Made by a program: the position numbers and the translations under genes | Assembly (NCBI RefSeq): GCF_014193585.1 | Contig: NZ_BLXY01000006.1 | Location: 1 to 64,000 of the forward strand | DNA: 64,000 nucleotides | Source of the DNA: Geomonas paludis | GTDB taxonomy: Bacteria; Desulfobacterota; Desulfuromonadia; Geobacterales; Geobacteraceae | Direction of reading: 5' to 3' | Notes under the pieces: model-generated | Told to the model about the DNA's origin: nothing | What the model saw: the letters and a program-made list of their open reading frames with translations, nothing else | Databases searched by the model: none | Shown here: one piece after another, positions 24,829-34,617 of the stretch | Numbering within the stretch: the first letter of the stretch is position 1 | Layout of the letters: every line of letters begins with the position of its first letter

Positions 24829-26526
24829 TTGCACGGTAACCTGACAGGGCTGAAATCGAGCCAGGTAAACAGGCTGGAGCGGCTGTACCGCCGCCGCGTG
24901 AAACCCACGGAGGTCATCTCCCTGGAGCTCGCCCGCGAACTGGCCGACATCTCGCTGGAGATCCGGCGCCAGATCGGCATCCTGGTCTCCCGCATCGGCG
25001 AGATCGCCTACGTGGTGGTGGGAGACGAGCGCGGCATCATGATCCCGGCGCTGGAGGATTACCCGCTGGGCAAGAGGCTTTTGCGCGGCGTGCGCCTGGT
25101 GCACACCCACCTGAAGGGGGAGGTGCTCTCCGACGACGACCTGACCGACCTGTCGCTGCTGCGCCTGGACCTGATCGCCGCCCTGCAGCTCACCCAGAAC
25201 CCGGACCGCTTCTCGATCCAGACCGCGGCGCTGGTCCCGCCCGACGGGGGGCACCTCCCCTACCAGGTGGAACCCTCGGTCCCCTTCCAGAAGTACGACC
25301 TCGAGTTCAAAGGGTTCGTGGAGACCCTGGAACAGACCATGGAGCGCGGCCTCAAGGAAGGCAAGGTGGTCGCCAGCGGCCAGGAGCGCGGCATCCTGAT
25401 CTCGGTGACCCAGCGTCCCATGGAAGAGGCGGTCGATTCCATCGAGGAACTGAAGGAACTGGCCCGCACCGCCGGGGTGGGCGTACTCGACACCGTGATC
25501 CAGCGCCCCAAGGAGTTCAACCCGCGCTACCTCCTGGGCGAAGGGAAGATCCGCGAGGTGGTGATCAAGGCGCTGCAGTACGGGGCCACCATGCTGGTCT
25601 TCGACCAGGAGCTCTCGCCGGCGCAGGTCCGCTCCATTTCGGAACTGACCGAGCTGAAGGTCATCGACCGCAGCCAGCTGATCCTGGACATCTTCGCCCG
25701 GCGCGCCACCACCCAGGACGGCAAGGTGCAGGTGGAACTGGCCCAGTTGAAGTACCTGATGCCCCGTCTCTCCGGGCGCGGCGTGCAGATGTCGCGGCTC
25801 ATGGGGGGGATCGGCGGGCGCGGCCCCGGCGAGACCAAGCTCGAGATCGACCGGCGCCGCATCCGCGACCGCATCGCGCACCTGGAGCGTGAACTCAAGG
25901 AACTCTCCAACGGCCGCTACCAGCGCCGCCAGAAAAGGGTGAAGGCGGGGATCCCCATCATCTCCATCGTGGGGTACACCAACGCCGGCAAGTCCACCCT
26001 GTTGAACACCATGACCAAGAGCGAGGTGTTCACCGAGGACCTCCTCTTCGCCACGCTGGACACCTCGTCCCGGCGGCTGCGCTTCCCCATGGACCGCGAG
26101 GTGATCATCACCGACACCGTCGGTTTCATCAGGAGCCTCCCCAAGTCGCTCATGGGCGCCTTCAAGGCGACCCTGGAGGAGCTGAAGGACGCCGACCTGC
26201 TGGTGCACCTGGTCGACTGCGGCAATCCGCGCCTGGAGGAGCATATCAACCAGGTCAACACCATCCTGGCCGAGCTGGAGCTGTCCCAGAAGCCGACCCT
26301 GCTGGTGTTCAACAAGATGGACCTGCTCCCGGACCTGAAGAAGAGCGATCCCCTCGCCTTCATGAAGGTGCGGCAACTGACCCGCAAGTACGGCGCCATC
26401 ACCATCAGCGCCTCGGACAGGAAGACCCTCGAGCCGCTCATGAAGGAGTTGCAGCAGCGCTTCTGGCACGACGTCGAGGATTACCTGGCACCGGGGGAGC
26501 ATAACCACGACGAGTTCGAGGAGTAG
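24829..26526 (+). CDS. hflX: GTPase HflX
   Basis: A 565-residue ribosome-associated GTPase that splits stalled or heat-damaged 70S ribosomes. It has the N-terminal HflX domain ([23 protein letters not shown]), the glycine-rich linker [24 protein letters not shown], and the G domain with G1 [13 protein letters not shown]3 DTVGF and G4 NKMD. It is longer than typical HflX because of an extra N-terminal region (about 1-150). The start is doubtful: TTG 24829 sits right against AAAGGA, whereas a GGAGG at 24809-24813 is ideally spaced from an in-frame ATC at 24820 that would add IKG to the N-terminus. Confidence 0.93.
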   Translation: MHGNLTGLKSSQVNRLERLYRRRVKPTEVISLELARELADISLEIRRQIGILVSRIGEIAYVVVGDERGIMIPALEDYPLGKRLLRGVRLVHTHLKGEVLSDDDLTDLSLLRLDLIAALQLTQNPDRFSIQTAALVPPDGGHLPYQVEPSVPFQKYDLEFKGFVETLEQTMERGLKEGKVVASGQERGILISVTQRPMEEAVDSIEELKELARTAGVGVLDTVIQRPKEFNPRYLLGEGKIREVVIKALQYGATMLVFDQELSPAQVRSISELTELKVIDRSQLILDIFARRATTQDGKVQVELAQLKYLMPRLSGRGVQMSRLMGGIGGRGPGETKLEIDRRRIRDRIAHLERELKELSNGRYQRRQKRVKAGIPIISIVGYTNAGKSTLLNTMTKSEVFTEDLLFATLDTSSRRLRFPMDREVIITDTVGFIRSLPKSLMGAFKATLEELKDADLLVHLVDCGNPRLEEHINQVNTILAELELSQKPTLLVFNKMDLLPDLKKSDPLAFMKVRQLTRKYGAITISASDRKTLEPLMKELQQRFWHDVEDYLAPGEHNHDEFEE

Positions 26527-26568
26527 CGCGACTCGCCCGATCCCGCCAGCAGAGGAATTGATCTTTTC

Positions 26569-27186
26569 ATGGACCAGCAAGCCATCATCTACGCCCTCGA
26601 CCTCCTGGGCACCGTCGCCTTCGCCGCCTCGGGAGCGCTGGCCGGCGTGCGCCGCGGCATGGACCTCCTCGGCATCATCGTGCTCGGCATCGTCACCGCC
26701 ACCGGCGGGGGCGTCATCCGCGACGTCCTTTTGAACGACACCCCTCCCTTTTGCTTCAAGAACGAGCTCTACCTCTACCTCGCCGTGGCCGCCTCGGTGG
26801 TGGTCTTTCTCACGCCGCGCAGCTTCGAGCGCATGAACCGCGCCATGCTCCTCCTGGACGCCCTGGGGCTGGGGACCTTCCTGGTGATCGGCACCTCCAA
26901 GGCGCTCCAGTTCAACCTGGGGCTCATGGGCGCCATCATCATGGGGGTGATGACCGCCACCTGCGGCGGGCTGGTGCGCGACCTCCTCTCCAACGAGATC
27001 CCGCTCATCCTGCAGCGCGAGATCTACGCCTCGGCCTGCGTGGTGGGGGGGGCGCTTTTTTTCTTCCTGCACCACACCAGCGTTCCCTCCCAGGTCAACC
27101 TCACCGTCTCCGCCCTCACCGTGATCGCCATCCGCTGCACCGCCATCGTCAAGGGGTGGCAGCTGCCGCGCGGCCAGGCGCTCTAG
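26569..27186 (+). CDS. TRIC/YadS-type membrane protein (UPF0126)
   Basis: A 205-residue inner-membrane protein with about seven hydrophobic helices made of two related halves. Each half carries the family's GG motif: GGGVIRDVLLN near 47 and GGLVRDLLSNEIP near 134. Homologues form trimeric intracellular cation (K+) channels; an older name is UPF0126. The ATG follows GAGGAA. The NUDIX gene starts three bases after the stop, so the two are probably cotranscribed with hflX. Confidence 0.85.
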   Translation: MDQQAIIYALDLLGTVAFAASGALAGVRRGMDLLGIIVLGIVTATGGGVIRDVLLNDTPPFCFKNELYLYLAVAASVVVFLTPRSFERMNRAMLLLDALGLGTFLVIGTSKALQFNLGLMGAIIMGVMTATCGGLVRDLLSNEIPLILQREIYASACVVGGALFFFLHHTSVPSQVNLTVSALTVIAIRCTAIVKGWQLPRGQAL

Positions 27187-27189
27187 GCC

Positions 27190-27648
27190 GTGCCCAAGCA
27201 GAGCGCGGGGCTCATCATGTACCGCTTCATAAACGGGGAGCTCGAGCTCCTGCTGGTTCATCCCGGCGGCCCGTTCTGGGCCAACAAGGACCTGGGGGCA
27301 TGGTCGATACCCAAGGGGGAATACCTTGCCGGCGAGGACCCGCTCCAGGTGGCGCGGCGCGAGTTTCTCGAGGAGACGGGCCTGACGCCTGCAGGTGAGT
27401 TCCAGGAACTGGCCGAGATCAGGCAGGCGGGCGGCAAGCGGGTCAAGGCCTGGGCCTTTGCCGGCGACTGGGATCCCGCGGCACTCACCAGCAACAGCTT
27501 CACCGTGGAGTGGCCACCCCGCTCCGGACGGCAGGCGGAGTTCCCCGAGGTGGACCGGGCCGCCTGGTTCAACGTCCCGCAGGCCCGTGAAAAGATCCTC
27601 CCCAGCCAGCTTCCCCTGATCGACCAGGCGACCTCCCTGCTGCAATGA
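27190..27648 (+). CDS. NUDIX hydrolase
   Basis: A 152-residue NUDIX protein. The Nudix box runs GEYLAGEDPLQVARREFLEE-TG, matching GX5EX7REUXEEXGU. N-terminal SAGLIMYR and HPGGPFWANKDLGAWSIPKGE fit the family of diadenosine-tetraphosphate or (d)NTP pyrophosphatases that handle small diphosphate substrates; the exact one is unknown. It starts with GTG three bases after the TRIC gene and has no strong ribosome-binding site, so translational coupling is likely. Confidence 0.88.
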   Translation: MPKQSAGLIMYRFINGELELLLVHPGGPFWANKDLGAWSIPKGEYLAGEDPLQVARREFLEETGLTPAGEFQELAEIRQAGGKRVKAWAFAGDWDPAALTSNSFTVEWPPRSGRQAEFPEVDRAAWFNVPQAREKILPSQLPLIDQATSLLQ

Positions 27649-27930
27649 GCCACGTAAGCAAATAAGGCGTATTCTCTTCGTTTTTTCCCGCCGCAGCCTC
27701 CGCCCCGCCATCCCGGCCCGATTTCCGGCGCTACTTCACCACGTTACCTGCCAGCCCGACGACACCCCACACCCTTTCCCTGCATTTTGGGCACTACTGT
27801 ACCCTACTTTTTTTCTCGTATACGTTTAAGTTCGCGAATGTACAGGACGATGGGGAAGATAACGTCGCTGCGAGGCAGAGCTGCTTGTCGTGTCAGCCCG
27901 CGGCGCGATTACAATGAACCGGGGGGGAAG

Positions 27931-30123
27931 ATGAAGATTCAGGACATGAAGATCGGTACACGGCTCAGCGTTGGGTTCGGCATCATCCTGTTACTGCTCC
28001 TTGTCATCGGCGCCATCAGCGTTTTCAGCATGCTCAAGATCGACCAAGGGCTGGAAACGATCGTGAAGAAGGACTACGCCAAGATAAAGCTCGCCAACGA
28101 TGCAACGAAGCACGTCACCGGGATCGTTTCCAGCGTCCAGACCATGCTCCTCGAGACTGACCCAGCCGCGCGCCGAGAAGAAAACAAGAAGATCGACCAG
28201 GCGCGCCAGCAGTACAAGAGTGCCATGGAGAAGCTGGAGAAGCTGGAAACGACCGGCCAGGGAAAGGAACTGATCGCGAAAGCCAAGCAGAGCCTGGACA
28301 ACGCTCGCAAGGCCAACAACCAGGCCATCGAACTGGCCCTTGCCGGCAACGGCGCACGCGCATCGGCGGTATTTGAAAAGGAGGCTGGACCGTTGCTGGC
28401 CTTGATCGCCCCGGCCTTCAACGAGTTGGTGCAGTACCAGGAACAGGGGATCGAGGAGCGCTACGTCGATGCTGCAGCCCTCTCTTCGCGCTCCCGCGTC
28501 ATCGCGATCACGTTGGCGCTGCTCGCCATCGCCATCGGCGCGGTCATCGGCTACGTCATCACCCGCAGCATCAGCCGTCCCGTGAGCGCCCTGTCGGCAT
28601 GCGCGGACAAGCTTGCACTCGGGGACGTCGAGGTGGAGATCGACACCAACGGCAAGGACGAGATGGCAGAGCTGGCGCGCTCCTTCAGGAACATGGCGGA
28701 CAACATCAAGGAGGCCTCGCTCGCCGCCGAGCGCGTCGCCCACGGCGACCTCTCGGTCCAGGTCACCCCGAAATCGGAGCGGGACCTGATGGGTAACAAC
28801 CTCTCCACCATGATCGCCACCATCGGAAAACTGAGCCAGGAGATGAACGATCTGATCAAGTCGATTCGGGAGGGAAAACTGAGCGTACGCGGCGACGCCG
28901 CATCATTCCAGGGGGCGTGGGGCGAACTCCTCACCGGACAGAACCGCCTGATCGAGGCGTTCGTGCAGCCGATTGACGTCACCTCGCGCCACCTCGCCCG
29001 CATCTCGAAGGGGGACATTCCCGCCAAGATCACCGACACCTACTACGGAGACTTCAACGACATCATCAACAGCCTTAACTTGCTGATCGAAGCCAACAAC
29101 GACGCCACCAGGCTGGCCAAGGAGATCGCGGACGGGAACCTGCTCCTCGAGGTGAAGCAGCGCTCGGAAAACGACGGCCTGATGCAGGCGCTCGCCAGCA
29201 TGGTGCAGAACCTGACCCGGGTGGTATCCGACGTCAAGATCGCCGCCGACAACGTGACCGCGGGGAGCCAGGAGCTCAGCTCCACCTCCGAGGAAATGTC
29301 CCAGGGGGCAAGCGAGCAGGCGGCTTCGGCGGAAGAGGCCAGCGCCTCCATGGAGCAAATGACCTCGAACATCAGGCAGAACGCGGACAACTCGCTGCAA
29401 ACCGAGAAGATCGCTCTCAAGTCGGCAACCGACGCCAGCGAAAGCGGCGATGCCGTGGCGAGAACGGTGGCGGCCATGAAAGAGATCGCGGCCAAGATCT
29501 CCATCATCGAGGAGATCGCGCGCCAGACCAACCTCCTGGCCCTGAACGCCGCCATCGAGGCGGCGCGGGCGGGTGAGCACGGCAAGGGGTTCGCGGTGGT
29601 GGCCTCCGAGGTGAGAAAGCTCGCCGAGCGGAGCCAGCGGGCGGCCGGGGAGATCGGCGACCTTTCCCTCACCTCGGTCGAGGTGGCGGAGCACGCCGGC
29701 AACCTCCTGGAGATGCTGGTCCCCGACATTCACAAGACGGCGGAACTAGTGCAGGAGATCTCCGCGGCCTGCAGGGAGCAGGACACCGGCGCCGAGCAGA
29801 TCAACCGCGCCATCCAGCAGTTGGACCAGGTGATCCAGCAAAACGCCGGGGCATCGGAGGAGATGGCCTCCACGGCGGAAGAGCTCGCCTCGCAGGCCGA
29901 GCAGCTGCAGAGCACCATCGCCTTCTTCAAGGTGGGGGCGGCCACCCTGGAGCAGCGACAGCCGCGCAAAAACGCGGCAGCAACCCCGGCCTCGGCCGGT
30001 ATGAAGCGGGCGCAGCAGAAGCTGACCCGGTCCGCAAAGACGCTGCCCGACCTGACCGGGGTCGACTTGAACATGGCGGGCAACGAGGAGAGCCTACTGC
30101 AGGCGGGATTCGAGAGGTACTAG
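27931..30123 (+). CDS. methyl-accepting chemotaxis protein, 4HB sensor
   Basis: A 730-residue transducer. TM1 is at about 11-33, the periplasmic four-helix-bundle sensor at 34-188, TM2 at about 189-212, then HAMP (212-265) and two to three further HAMP-like repeats ([27 protein letters not shown]). The signalling domain spans about 440-700 with the kinase-contact hairpin [21 protein letters not shown]. The C-terminus has no CheR-tethering pentapeptide. ATG 27931 sits eight bases after a G-run; the frame upstream to 27787 is not sensor-like. The signalling half is nearly identical to that of the receptor at 40538, a sign of gene duplication or conversion. The 280-bp upstream gap shows no good sigma-70 or FliA site. 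Confidence 0.93.
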   Translation: MKIQDMKIGTRLSVGFGIILLLLLVIGAISVFSMLKIDQGLETIVKKDYAKIKLANDATKHVTGIVSSVQTMLLETDPAARREENKKIDQARQQYKSAMEKLEKLETTGQGKELIAKAKQSLDNARKANNQAIELALAGNGARASAVFEKEAGPLLALIAPAFNELVQYQEQGIEERYVDAAALSSRSRVIAITLALLAIAIGAVIGYVITRSISRPVSALSACADKLALGDVEVEIDTNGKDEMAELARSFRNMADNIKEASLAAERVAHGDLSVQVTPKSERDLMGNNLSTMIATIGKLSQEMNDLIKSIREGKLSVRGDAASFQGAWGELLTGQNRLIEAFVQPIDVTSRHLARISKGDIPAKITDTYYGDFNDIINSLNLLIEANNDATRLAKEIADGNLLLEVKQRSENDGLMQALASMVQNLTRVVSDVKIAADNVTAGSQELSSTSEEMSQGASEQAASAEEASASMEQMTSNIRQNADNSLQTEKIALKSATDASESGDAVARTVAAMKEIAAKISIIEEIARQTNLLALNAAIEAARAGEHGKGFAVVASEVRKLAERSQRAAGEIGDLSLTSVEVAEHAGNLLEMLVPDIHKTAELVQEISAACREQDTGAEQINRAIQQLDQVIQQNAGASEEMASTAEELASQAEQLQSTIAFFKVGAATLEQRQPRKNAAATPASAGMKRAQQKLTRSAKTLPDLTGVDLNMAGNEESLLQAGFERY

Positions 30124-30133
30124 CAGAAGGGTT

Positions 30134-30248
30134 GCAGAAGGGACTGGCTCCGTCAGGTGCCAGTCCCTTTCGCGGAACGCTCCTTTCAGCTTAGCCGGCT
30201 TCCAAGCATTAAGGGGACAGGCACCTGGCGGAGCCAGTCCCCTCCTGC
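30134..30248 (+). repeat. bipartite hairpin repeat (REP/BIME-like)
   Basis: Left arm 30140-30167 (GGGACTGGCTCCG... GGTGCCAGTCCC), marker CGCGGAACGCTCCTTTCAG, variable middle, right arm 30213-30242 (GGGGACAGGCACC... GGAGCCAGTCCCC). The arms are inverted copies and each is self-complementary. It sits between convergent genes (MCP and rtcA). Confidence 0.85.
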
Positions 30249-30258
30249 GGCAACGTTT

Positions 30259-31302
30259 TTATTGAGGGATGGGGGTGATGGCCACCGCGCCGGGTTCCCC
30301 TTCGCTTCCTTCCACCCGGCAGGCGAGCTTGAGGAAGTACCCCGCCACCAGCAGGTTGGTAGCCAGGTGGCTGGTTACGCGCGAGGTGCGAAAGAGCGAG
30401 CCTGCCGAGGCGCGGGCCAGGTAGAGCACCAGCTGGTCGGCCAAGTGGGGGTCGACCGGTTCCCCGCTTTCGTGGTGCTCGAGGAACTCGCGGGCGGCCT
30501 CGCTGCCGACCGTTTCCGCGGGCTTGCCCCGCTCGCCCAGCGCGGTGAACCCGGCCACGGCATGCTCGTACTCCCCCTTGATGAAGATGAAGGTCCCCTG
30601 CCCGAAGATGGTCAACTCCCGGGTCTCGATGTCCATGGGGAGACCGCGTTCCAGCCGTCCCTTGAGACCGGAGAGGGCGGCCTGGAGCTGCCGCTCCGCG
30701 ATGGTTCTCGGGAGGTTGCCGACGGCGGAGACGATGCGCAGCCGGGTGAGTCTTCCCCTCTCCCGGACCTGGTACGGCGCCAGCGCCTCGGCCGGCTGCA
30801 CCGTGCACGTCACCCGCCCTCCTCCCTTGGGATAGAAGCCGAAGGAGCCGGCCTCGGTCTCGCCGCGCACCCCGAGGCGGGCGATGCTGGGCCAGAAGAT
30901 CTCTGCGAAATAGTTCCAGGAAGGGCTGAAGGGGACATGGGTGCCGCCGATGACGGTGACCCTGCTCGCCTTGCGGGCGGCCAGCAGGGGGGGGATCACG
31001 GTCTGGAGCACCAGGGTGGCGGAACCGGCGGTGCCGATATCGAAGCTGTACTCTCCGGGGGTGATGCGGTCGGGCAGGAAGCTCAGTTCCGGCGAGCCGA
31101 GCCGGTCGCCGGCCACGTTGGCCGAAGCGATGCGCGCGGCCGCCTGCACCGCCATCAGGTGCTGGCGCATCAGCCCCGACTTGGAGCGGTTCTTCCTGAT
31201 GTTGTAGATGTGGAACGCCTGGCCGGTCAGGCAGGACAGGCTCAAGGCGCTGCGCAGCACCTGCCCTCCCCCTTCCCCCATGCTGCCGTCGATCTCGATC
31301 AT
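30259..31302 (-). CDS. rtcA: RNA 3'-terminal phosphate cyclase
   Basis: A 347-residue RtcA, which uses ATP to turn RNA 3'-phosphates into 2',3'-cyclic phosphates through a covalent His-AMP. The N-terminal DGSMGEGGGQVLRSALSLS is diagnostic, NRSKSGLMRQHLMAV follows, and the C-terminal catalytic His lies in RVTSHLATNLLVAGYF. I chose ATG 31302 (MIEIDGS). It begins 13 bases after the phosphofructokinase stop. No rtcB or rtcR is beside it; the usual rtcBA operon is not seen in this window. Confidence 0.93.
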   Translation of the reverse strand: MIEIDGSMGEGGGQVLRSALSLSCLTGQAFHIYNIRKNRSKSGLMRQHLMAVQAAARIASANVAGDRLGSPELSFLPDRITPGEYSFDIGTAGSATLVLQTVIPPLLAARKASRVTVIGGTHVPFSPSWNYFAEIFWPSIARLGVRGETEAGSFGFYPKGGGRVTCTVQPAEALAPYQVRERGRLTRLRIVSAVGNLPRTIAERQLQAALSGLKGRLERGLPMDIETRELTIFGQGTFIFIKGEYEHAVAGFTALGERGKPAETVGSEAAREFLEHHESGEPVDPHLADQLVLYLARASAGSLFRTSRVTSHLATNLLVAGYFLKLACRVEGSEGEPGAVAITPIPQ

Positions 31303-31315
31303 GGCTGTCCCGCTT

Positions 31316-32488
31316 TCAGTACAGGAACATCGGCTTGCCCAGCACGTGGCGCACCTTGGGCCGGTACTCGGCGGCATCGTACAGCTCCGCCACGTCCACC
31401 CGCTTCTCCCCCTGCATGATGGTGCTGATCGGGATGTGCCGGTAGGTCCCCCCCTGCATGGCGACCATGCGCCCCGACATCCCTTCGGTGATCAGGTCCA
31501 TGGTCATGTTGGCGTAGTTGTAGGCCACCATCAGGTCGAGCGAATCGGGGGCGCCGCTGCGCATGAGGTAGGAGAGCTGCTGGTAGATGATGTGGGACCC
31601 GGTCAACTGCTTCACCGCCTCGCTCACCACCACCCCGATCCCCCCCAGCTTCTTGTGCCCGTAGGCGTCCTCCTGGCCGTACTCCACGATCTGCCCCCCC
31701 ACCATGGACGCACCTTCCGAGATGGTCACCATGGCGTAGTTGCTGCGGTTGGCTTTCTTGTCCTCCTGGAGCAGCAGCGACAGCTTCTCGACGTCGAAGG
31801 GGACCTCGGAGATGAGGGCGCGGTCCACCCCGGCCAGGTAGGCCGAGATGAGCGAGGTTTCCCCCGAGTTCCTGCCGAACAGTTCCACCACCGCGATCCG
31901 TTCGTGCGAGCCGGCGCTGGTGCGCAGGTTGTGGATGAAGTTTACGCTCCTGGTGACGGCAGTAGAGAACCCGATGCAGTAGTCGGTGCCGAAGACGTCG
32001 TTGTCCATGGTCTTCGGAATGGCCACGATGGGGACCCCCTCGCGGTTCAGACGTTCGGCGTAGCTCAGGGTGTCGTCCCCGCCGATCGGTATCAGCACGT
32101 CGATGCCCAGGTGTTCCAGGTTGGCAAGGATGTGCGAGGTGAAATCGTGATGTTGCGGCGCAGCCGGATCGAAGTCGGCGCCGCGCAGGAAGACGGGAAC
32201 GTCGCTGCTGGCCACCTTGCCCGGGTTGGTGCGGCTGGTGTGCAGGAAGGTCCCACCGGAACGATCGACGGTGCGCACCGCGTGACGGTCCAGCGGCATC
32301 ACGGTGCTGTCCCAGGTGTCCGGGTCGTCCCGGTTGTAGGCCAAAAGGCCTCCCCAGCCGCGCCGGATGCCGACCACCCGGTACCCGCTTTCCGAGGCGC
32401 GCGCCACCAGGGTCTTCAGGGCGGGATTGAGTCCCGGCACATCGCCGCCGCCGGTCAGGACGCCTATGGTCTTCTGCCTGTCTGCCAT
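31316..32488 (-). CDS. 6-phosphofructokinase, PPi-type signature
   Basis: A 390-residue PFK. The substrate motifs are GGGDVPGLN (13-21), GGDDTLS (136-142), PKTMDND (158-164) and the hexose-phosphate strand [12 protein letters not shown]-dependent PFKs have Gly in GGDGS and Gly in PGTIDND; PPi-dependent enzymes have Asp and Lys at those places. Here they are Asp139 and Lys159, so pyrophosphate is the likely phosphoryl donor, making the step reversible. Length also fits the PPi or mixed clade (320 is usual for bacterial ATP-PFK). It has its own promoter at 32528-32555 and an AAAGGAG site. Confidence 0.88.
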   Translation of the reverse strand: MADRQKTIGVLTGGGDVPGLNPALKTLVARASESGYRVVGIRRGWGGLLAYNRDDPDTWDSTVMPLDRHAVRTVDRSGGTFLHTSRTNPGKVASSDVPVFLRGADFDPAAPQHHDFTSHILANLEHLGIDVLIPIGGDDTLSYAERLNREGVPIVAIPKTMDNDVFGTDYCIGFSTAVTRSVNFIHNLRTSAGSHERIAVVELFGRNSGETSLISAYLAGVDRALISEVPFDVEKLSLLLQEDKKANRSNYAMVTISEGASMVGGQIVEYGQEDAYGHKKLGGIGVVVSEAVKQLTGSHIIYQQLSYLMRSGAPDSLDLMVAYNYANMTMDLITEGMSGRMVAMQGGTYRHIPISTIMQGEKRVDVAELYDAAEYRPKVRHVLGKPMFLY

Positions 32489-32527
32489 GGCAATCTCCTT
32501 TAATGATCAGCGTTAAAAAACTTTCAC

Positions 32528-32555
32528 ATTATACAGGAGCGGGTTTTCATTTCAA
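32528..32555 (-). promoter_or_regulatory. sigma-70 promoter for the PFK-rtcA operon
   Basis: On the minus strand: TTGAAA (32555-32550), a 16-base spacer and a perfect TATAAT (32533-32528), 40 bases before the PFK ATG. Confidence 0.7.
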
Positions 32556-32625
32556 GGCGAGCAGGCCATCCGCACTCCAGTGAAGTCAGCTAGAGTCATC
32601 CACGCAGGGGCCGCACGTGAACCAA

Positions 32626-32664
32626 CATCCCCCCTTTGCGAAGGGGGGACAGGGGGGATTTGCC
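32626..32664. repeat. CCCCCCTTTGC/GCAAAGGGGGG hairpin repeat
   Basis: CCCCCCTTTGCGAAGGGGGG is followed by ACAGGGGGGATTTG. A copy of the same sequence in the other orientation is at 53430-53460. It lies between PFK and the GGDEF-EAL gene. Confidence 0.6.
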
Positions 32665-32675
32665 TTGTCAAACGA

Positions 32676-34253
32676 CTACTCGCCGGGCTTGGCCGGTGTG
32701 AGCCGGGAGATGAAGCGGGACATCTCGGAGGGGAGCATGGGACGGGCGAAATAGAAGCCCTGCATGAGACGGCAGTCGATCGAGGCGAGGAAGTCCTTCT
32801 GCGCCTCGTTCTCCACCCCCTCGGCGATGGCCTCCATGTCCAGGCACTTGGACATGAACATGATGGTGGTGGCGATGGCGGCGTCTTCGGACGAGGTGAC
32901 CACGTCGCTGACGAAGGACTTGTCGATTTTGAGGGCCTGGAAGTGGTAGTGCTTCAACGAGGAAAGCGAGGAGTAGCCGGTGCCGAAATCATCGATCTGT
33001 ACGTTGATCCCCATGCGCTGCAGCCGCTCCAGGACGCCCACCGCCTCGGCCTCGTACACCATGAGCGACTGCTCGGTGATCTCCAGGGTGAGCCGGTCGG
33101 GGGGCAGGCCGCTGTCGTGCAGCGCCGCCTCGATGGCCTGCTCCAGTTCCTCATGGGCGAAGACGGTGGGGGACATGTTCACCGCCACGTTCAGGTCCAG
33201 CGCCTCGTTGCGATACCACTGCGCCGCCTGGCGGCAGGCCTCCTTCAGCACCCACTCGGTCAGGGGCCAGATCAGCCCACCCTTCTCGGCCAGCGGCACG
33301 AAACTCCCCGGCCCCAGTTCCCCCAGGTGCGGATGCTGCCAGCGCACCAGCGCTTCGACCCCGACCACGCTCATGGTGGCGGTATCGAGCTTGGGCTGGT
33401 AGACCAGGTACAGCTCATTCCGGTTGATGGCGCGCAAAAGACCGTGCTCGAGCTGGATCCTGTGGTCGCGCTCCTCGCGCCATTCGCCACCGTACAGGCA
33501 GAAGGTGGAGCGCCCCTGCTGCTTGGCCTGCCCGAGGGCCAGGTCGGCCATCTTGAAAAGCTGCATGGGGTCGTCGGCATCGGAAGGGAAAAGGGCGATG
33601 CCGATGCTGGCGCTGGTCTTCAGGGTTTCCCCCTCCACCTGTACCGGTTCGGACAGGGCGTCCAGCACGCGCCGGGCCATCACCGCCGGGCCATCCGGCA
33701 TCTCGGGGTGGCGCAGCAGCATGGCGAACTCGTCCCCCCCCACCCGCGCCACGATATCCTCTCCGCGCAGGGCGCAGCGGGTCAGGCGGCGCCCGGTCTC
33801 GGCAAGGAGGGCGTCACCGACGAAGTGCCCGCGCCGGTCGTTGATCAGCTTGAAGCGGTCCAGGTCCAGGAACAAAAGCGCGACGCTCTCGCGCCGCCGT
33901 TTGGCGAAGCCGATGGACTGGGCCAGGAAGTCGTCGAAGGCCTGGCGGTTGTAGAGGCCGGTGAGACCGTCGCGGACCGCCTGCTCGCGGATGCTCAGTT
34001 CGGTGGCCCGGTGCCGCGCCTCGATCTTCGCGTTAAGCAGGTAGATGATGGCGGCCATGGTGAGGACGCCGAGGAGTTCCAGGCCGCCGGAGGCGAGGTG
34101 TTCCAGGTGGGGACGGCCGGCGAGGAACCGGTAGGAGAGAAGGTGCGCCAGCAACAGCCAGCAGACGCTGGCGAGGATGTAGATGCAGGCGACGGTCGCC
34201 GGCGAGAGGCGCCCGAACCAGTTGCGCAGTTTGCCCAGCGTGCCGCCGTCCAT
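32676..34253 (-). CDS. membrane GGDEF-EAL protein (c-di-GMP turnover)
   Basis: A 525-residue protein. Two membrane helices at about 17-40 and 53-75 with almost no periplasmic sensor, a GGDEF domain (about 90-255; RVGGDEFAML is intact) and an EAL domain (about 270-515). The EAL metal and catalytic residues are in place: VEALVRWQHP, NMSPTVF, LEITEQSL, IDDFGTGYSS, KIDKSFV, AEGVEN and QGFYFARP. Both cyclase and phosphodiesterase look active, so the net effect cannot be predicted. The ATG follows AGGAG. Confidence 0.9.
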   Translation of the reverse strand: MDGGTLGKLRNWFGRLSPATVACIYILASVCWLLLAHLLSYRFLAGRPHLEHLASGGLELLGVLTMAAIIYLLNAKIEARHRATELSIREQAVRDGLTGLYNRQAFDDFLAQSIGFAKRRRESVALLFLDLDRFKLINDRRGHFVGDALLAETGRRLTRCALRGEDIVARVGGDEFAMLLRHPEMPDGPAVMARRVLDALSEPVQVEGETLKTSASIGIALFPSDADDPMQLFKMADLALGQAKQQGRSTFCLYGGEWREERDHRIQLEHGLLRAINRNELYLVYQPKLDTATMSVVGVEALVRWQHPHLGELGPGSFVPLAEKGGLIWPLTEWVLKEACRQAAQWYRNEALDLNVAVNMSPTVFAHEELEQAIEAALHDSGLPPDRLTLEITEQSLMVYEAEAVGVLERLQRMGINVQIDDFGTGYSSLSSLKHYHFQALKIDKSFVSDVVTSSEDAAIATTIMFMSKCLDMEAIAEGVENEAQKDFLASIDCRLMQGFYFARPMLPSEMSRFISRLTPAKPGE

Positions 34254-34301
34254 GGTCGCTCCTGGTGAGCCGGTAAAAATACCGTGTCAGTATAGCGCCT
34301 T

Positions 34302-34601
34302 TCAGGTGGTGAGGTAGTAGGTGATCTCGTTGTGCCCGACCAAAAGCTCCAGCCCGGCCAGGGGAGGTGGCGCGCAGGGGGTCGCCCCGTACTCCTGGAG
34401 CAGGCGCCAGGCGTGCTGCTCGCATTCGGGGGTGAAGTAGAGGTCAACGCCCCCCTCCCCCGCCGCTTTGCGGAACAGCGCCATGGTGCGGGGGCCGCCG
34501 GCCGAGCGGAAGAGCGCGGTGAAGGCGTCCTGGATGGCGGTCGATATGCCGGCGGAAATCTCGCCGGGTCCAAGTGCAAGATGGTGCCACTGCATGGTCA
34601 T
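34302..34601 (-). CDS. conserved hypothetical protein, 99 residues
   Basis: I do not recognise a family. It is soluble with no signal peptide, with a mixed start (MTMQWHHLALGPGEIS), a central helix rich in Ala and Phe, and a segment DLYFTPECEQHAWRLLQEYGATPC that has two Cys. The ATG follows GGAGGGAAC at good spacing, and the codon use matches its neighbours, so it is probably real. It lies 16 bases downstream of the DUF2889 gene and 48 upstream of the GGDEF-EAL gene. Confidence 0.65.
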   Translation of the reverse strand: MTMQWHHLALGPGEISAGISTAIQDAFTALFRSAGGPRTMALFRKAAGEGGVDLYFTPECEQHAWRLLQEYGATPCAPPPLAGLELLVGHNEITYYLTT

Positions 34602-34617
34602 GTTCCCTCCCGCCGCC

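Noticed and set aside
24043..27711. A 1222-residue open frame on the minus strand
   Set aside because: It is antisense to fabI, hflX, the TRIC gene and the NUDIX gene. It reads as His/Glu/Gly-rich low-complexity sequence typical of antisense frames in high-GC DNA.
27649..27930. c-di-GMP (GEMM) riboswitch or FliA promoter upstream of the chemoreceptor at 27931
   Set aside because: The GEMM core is absent, and the best FliA-like match (TTAA-N16-GACGATGG) is too poor.
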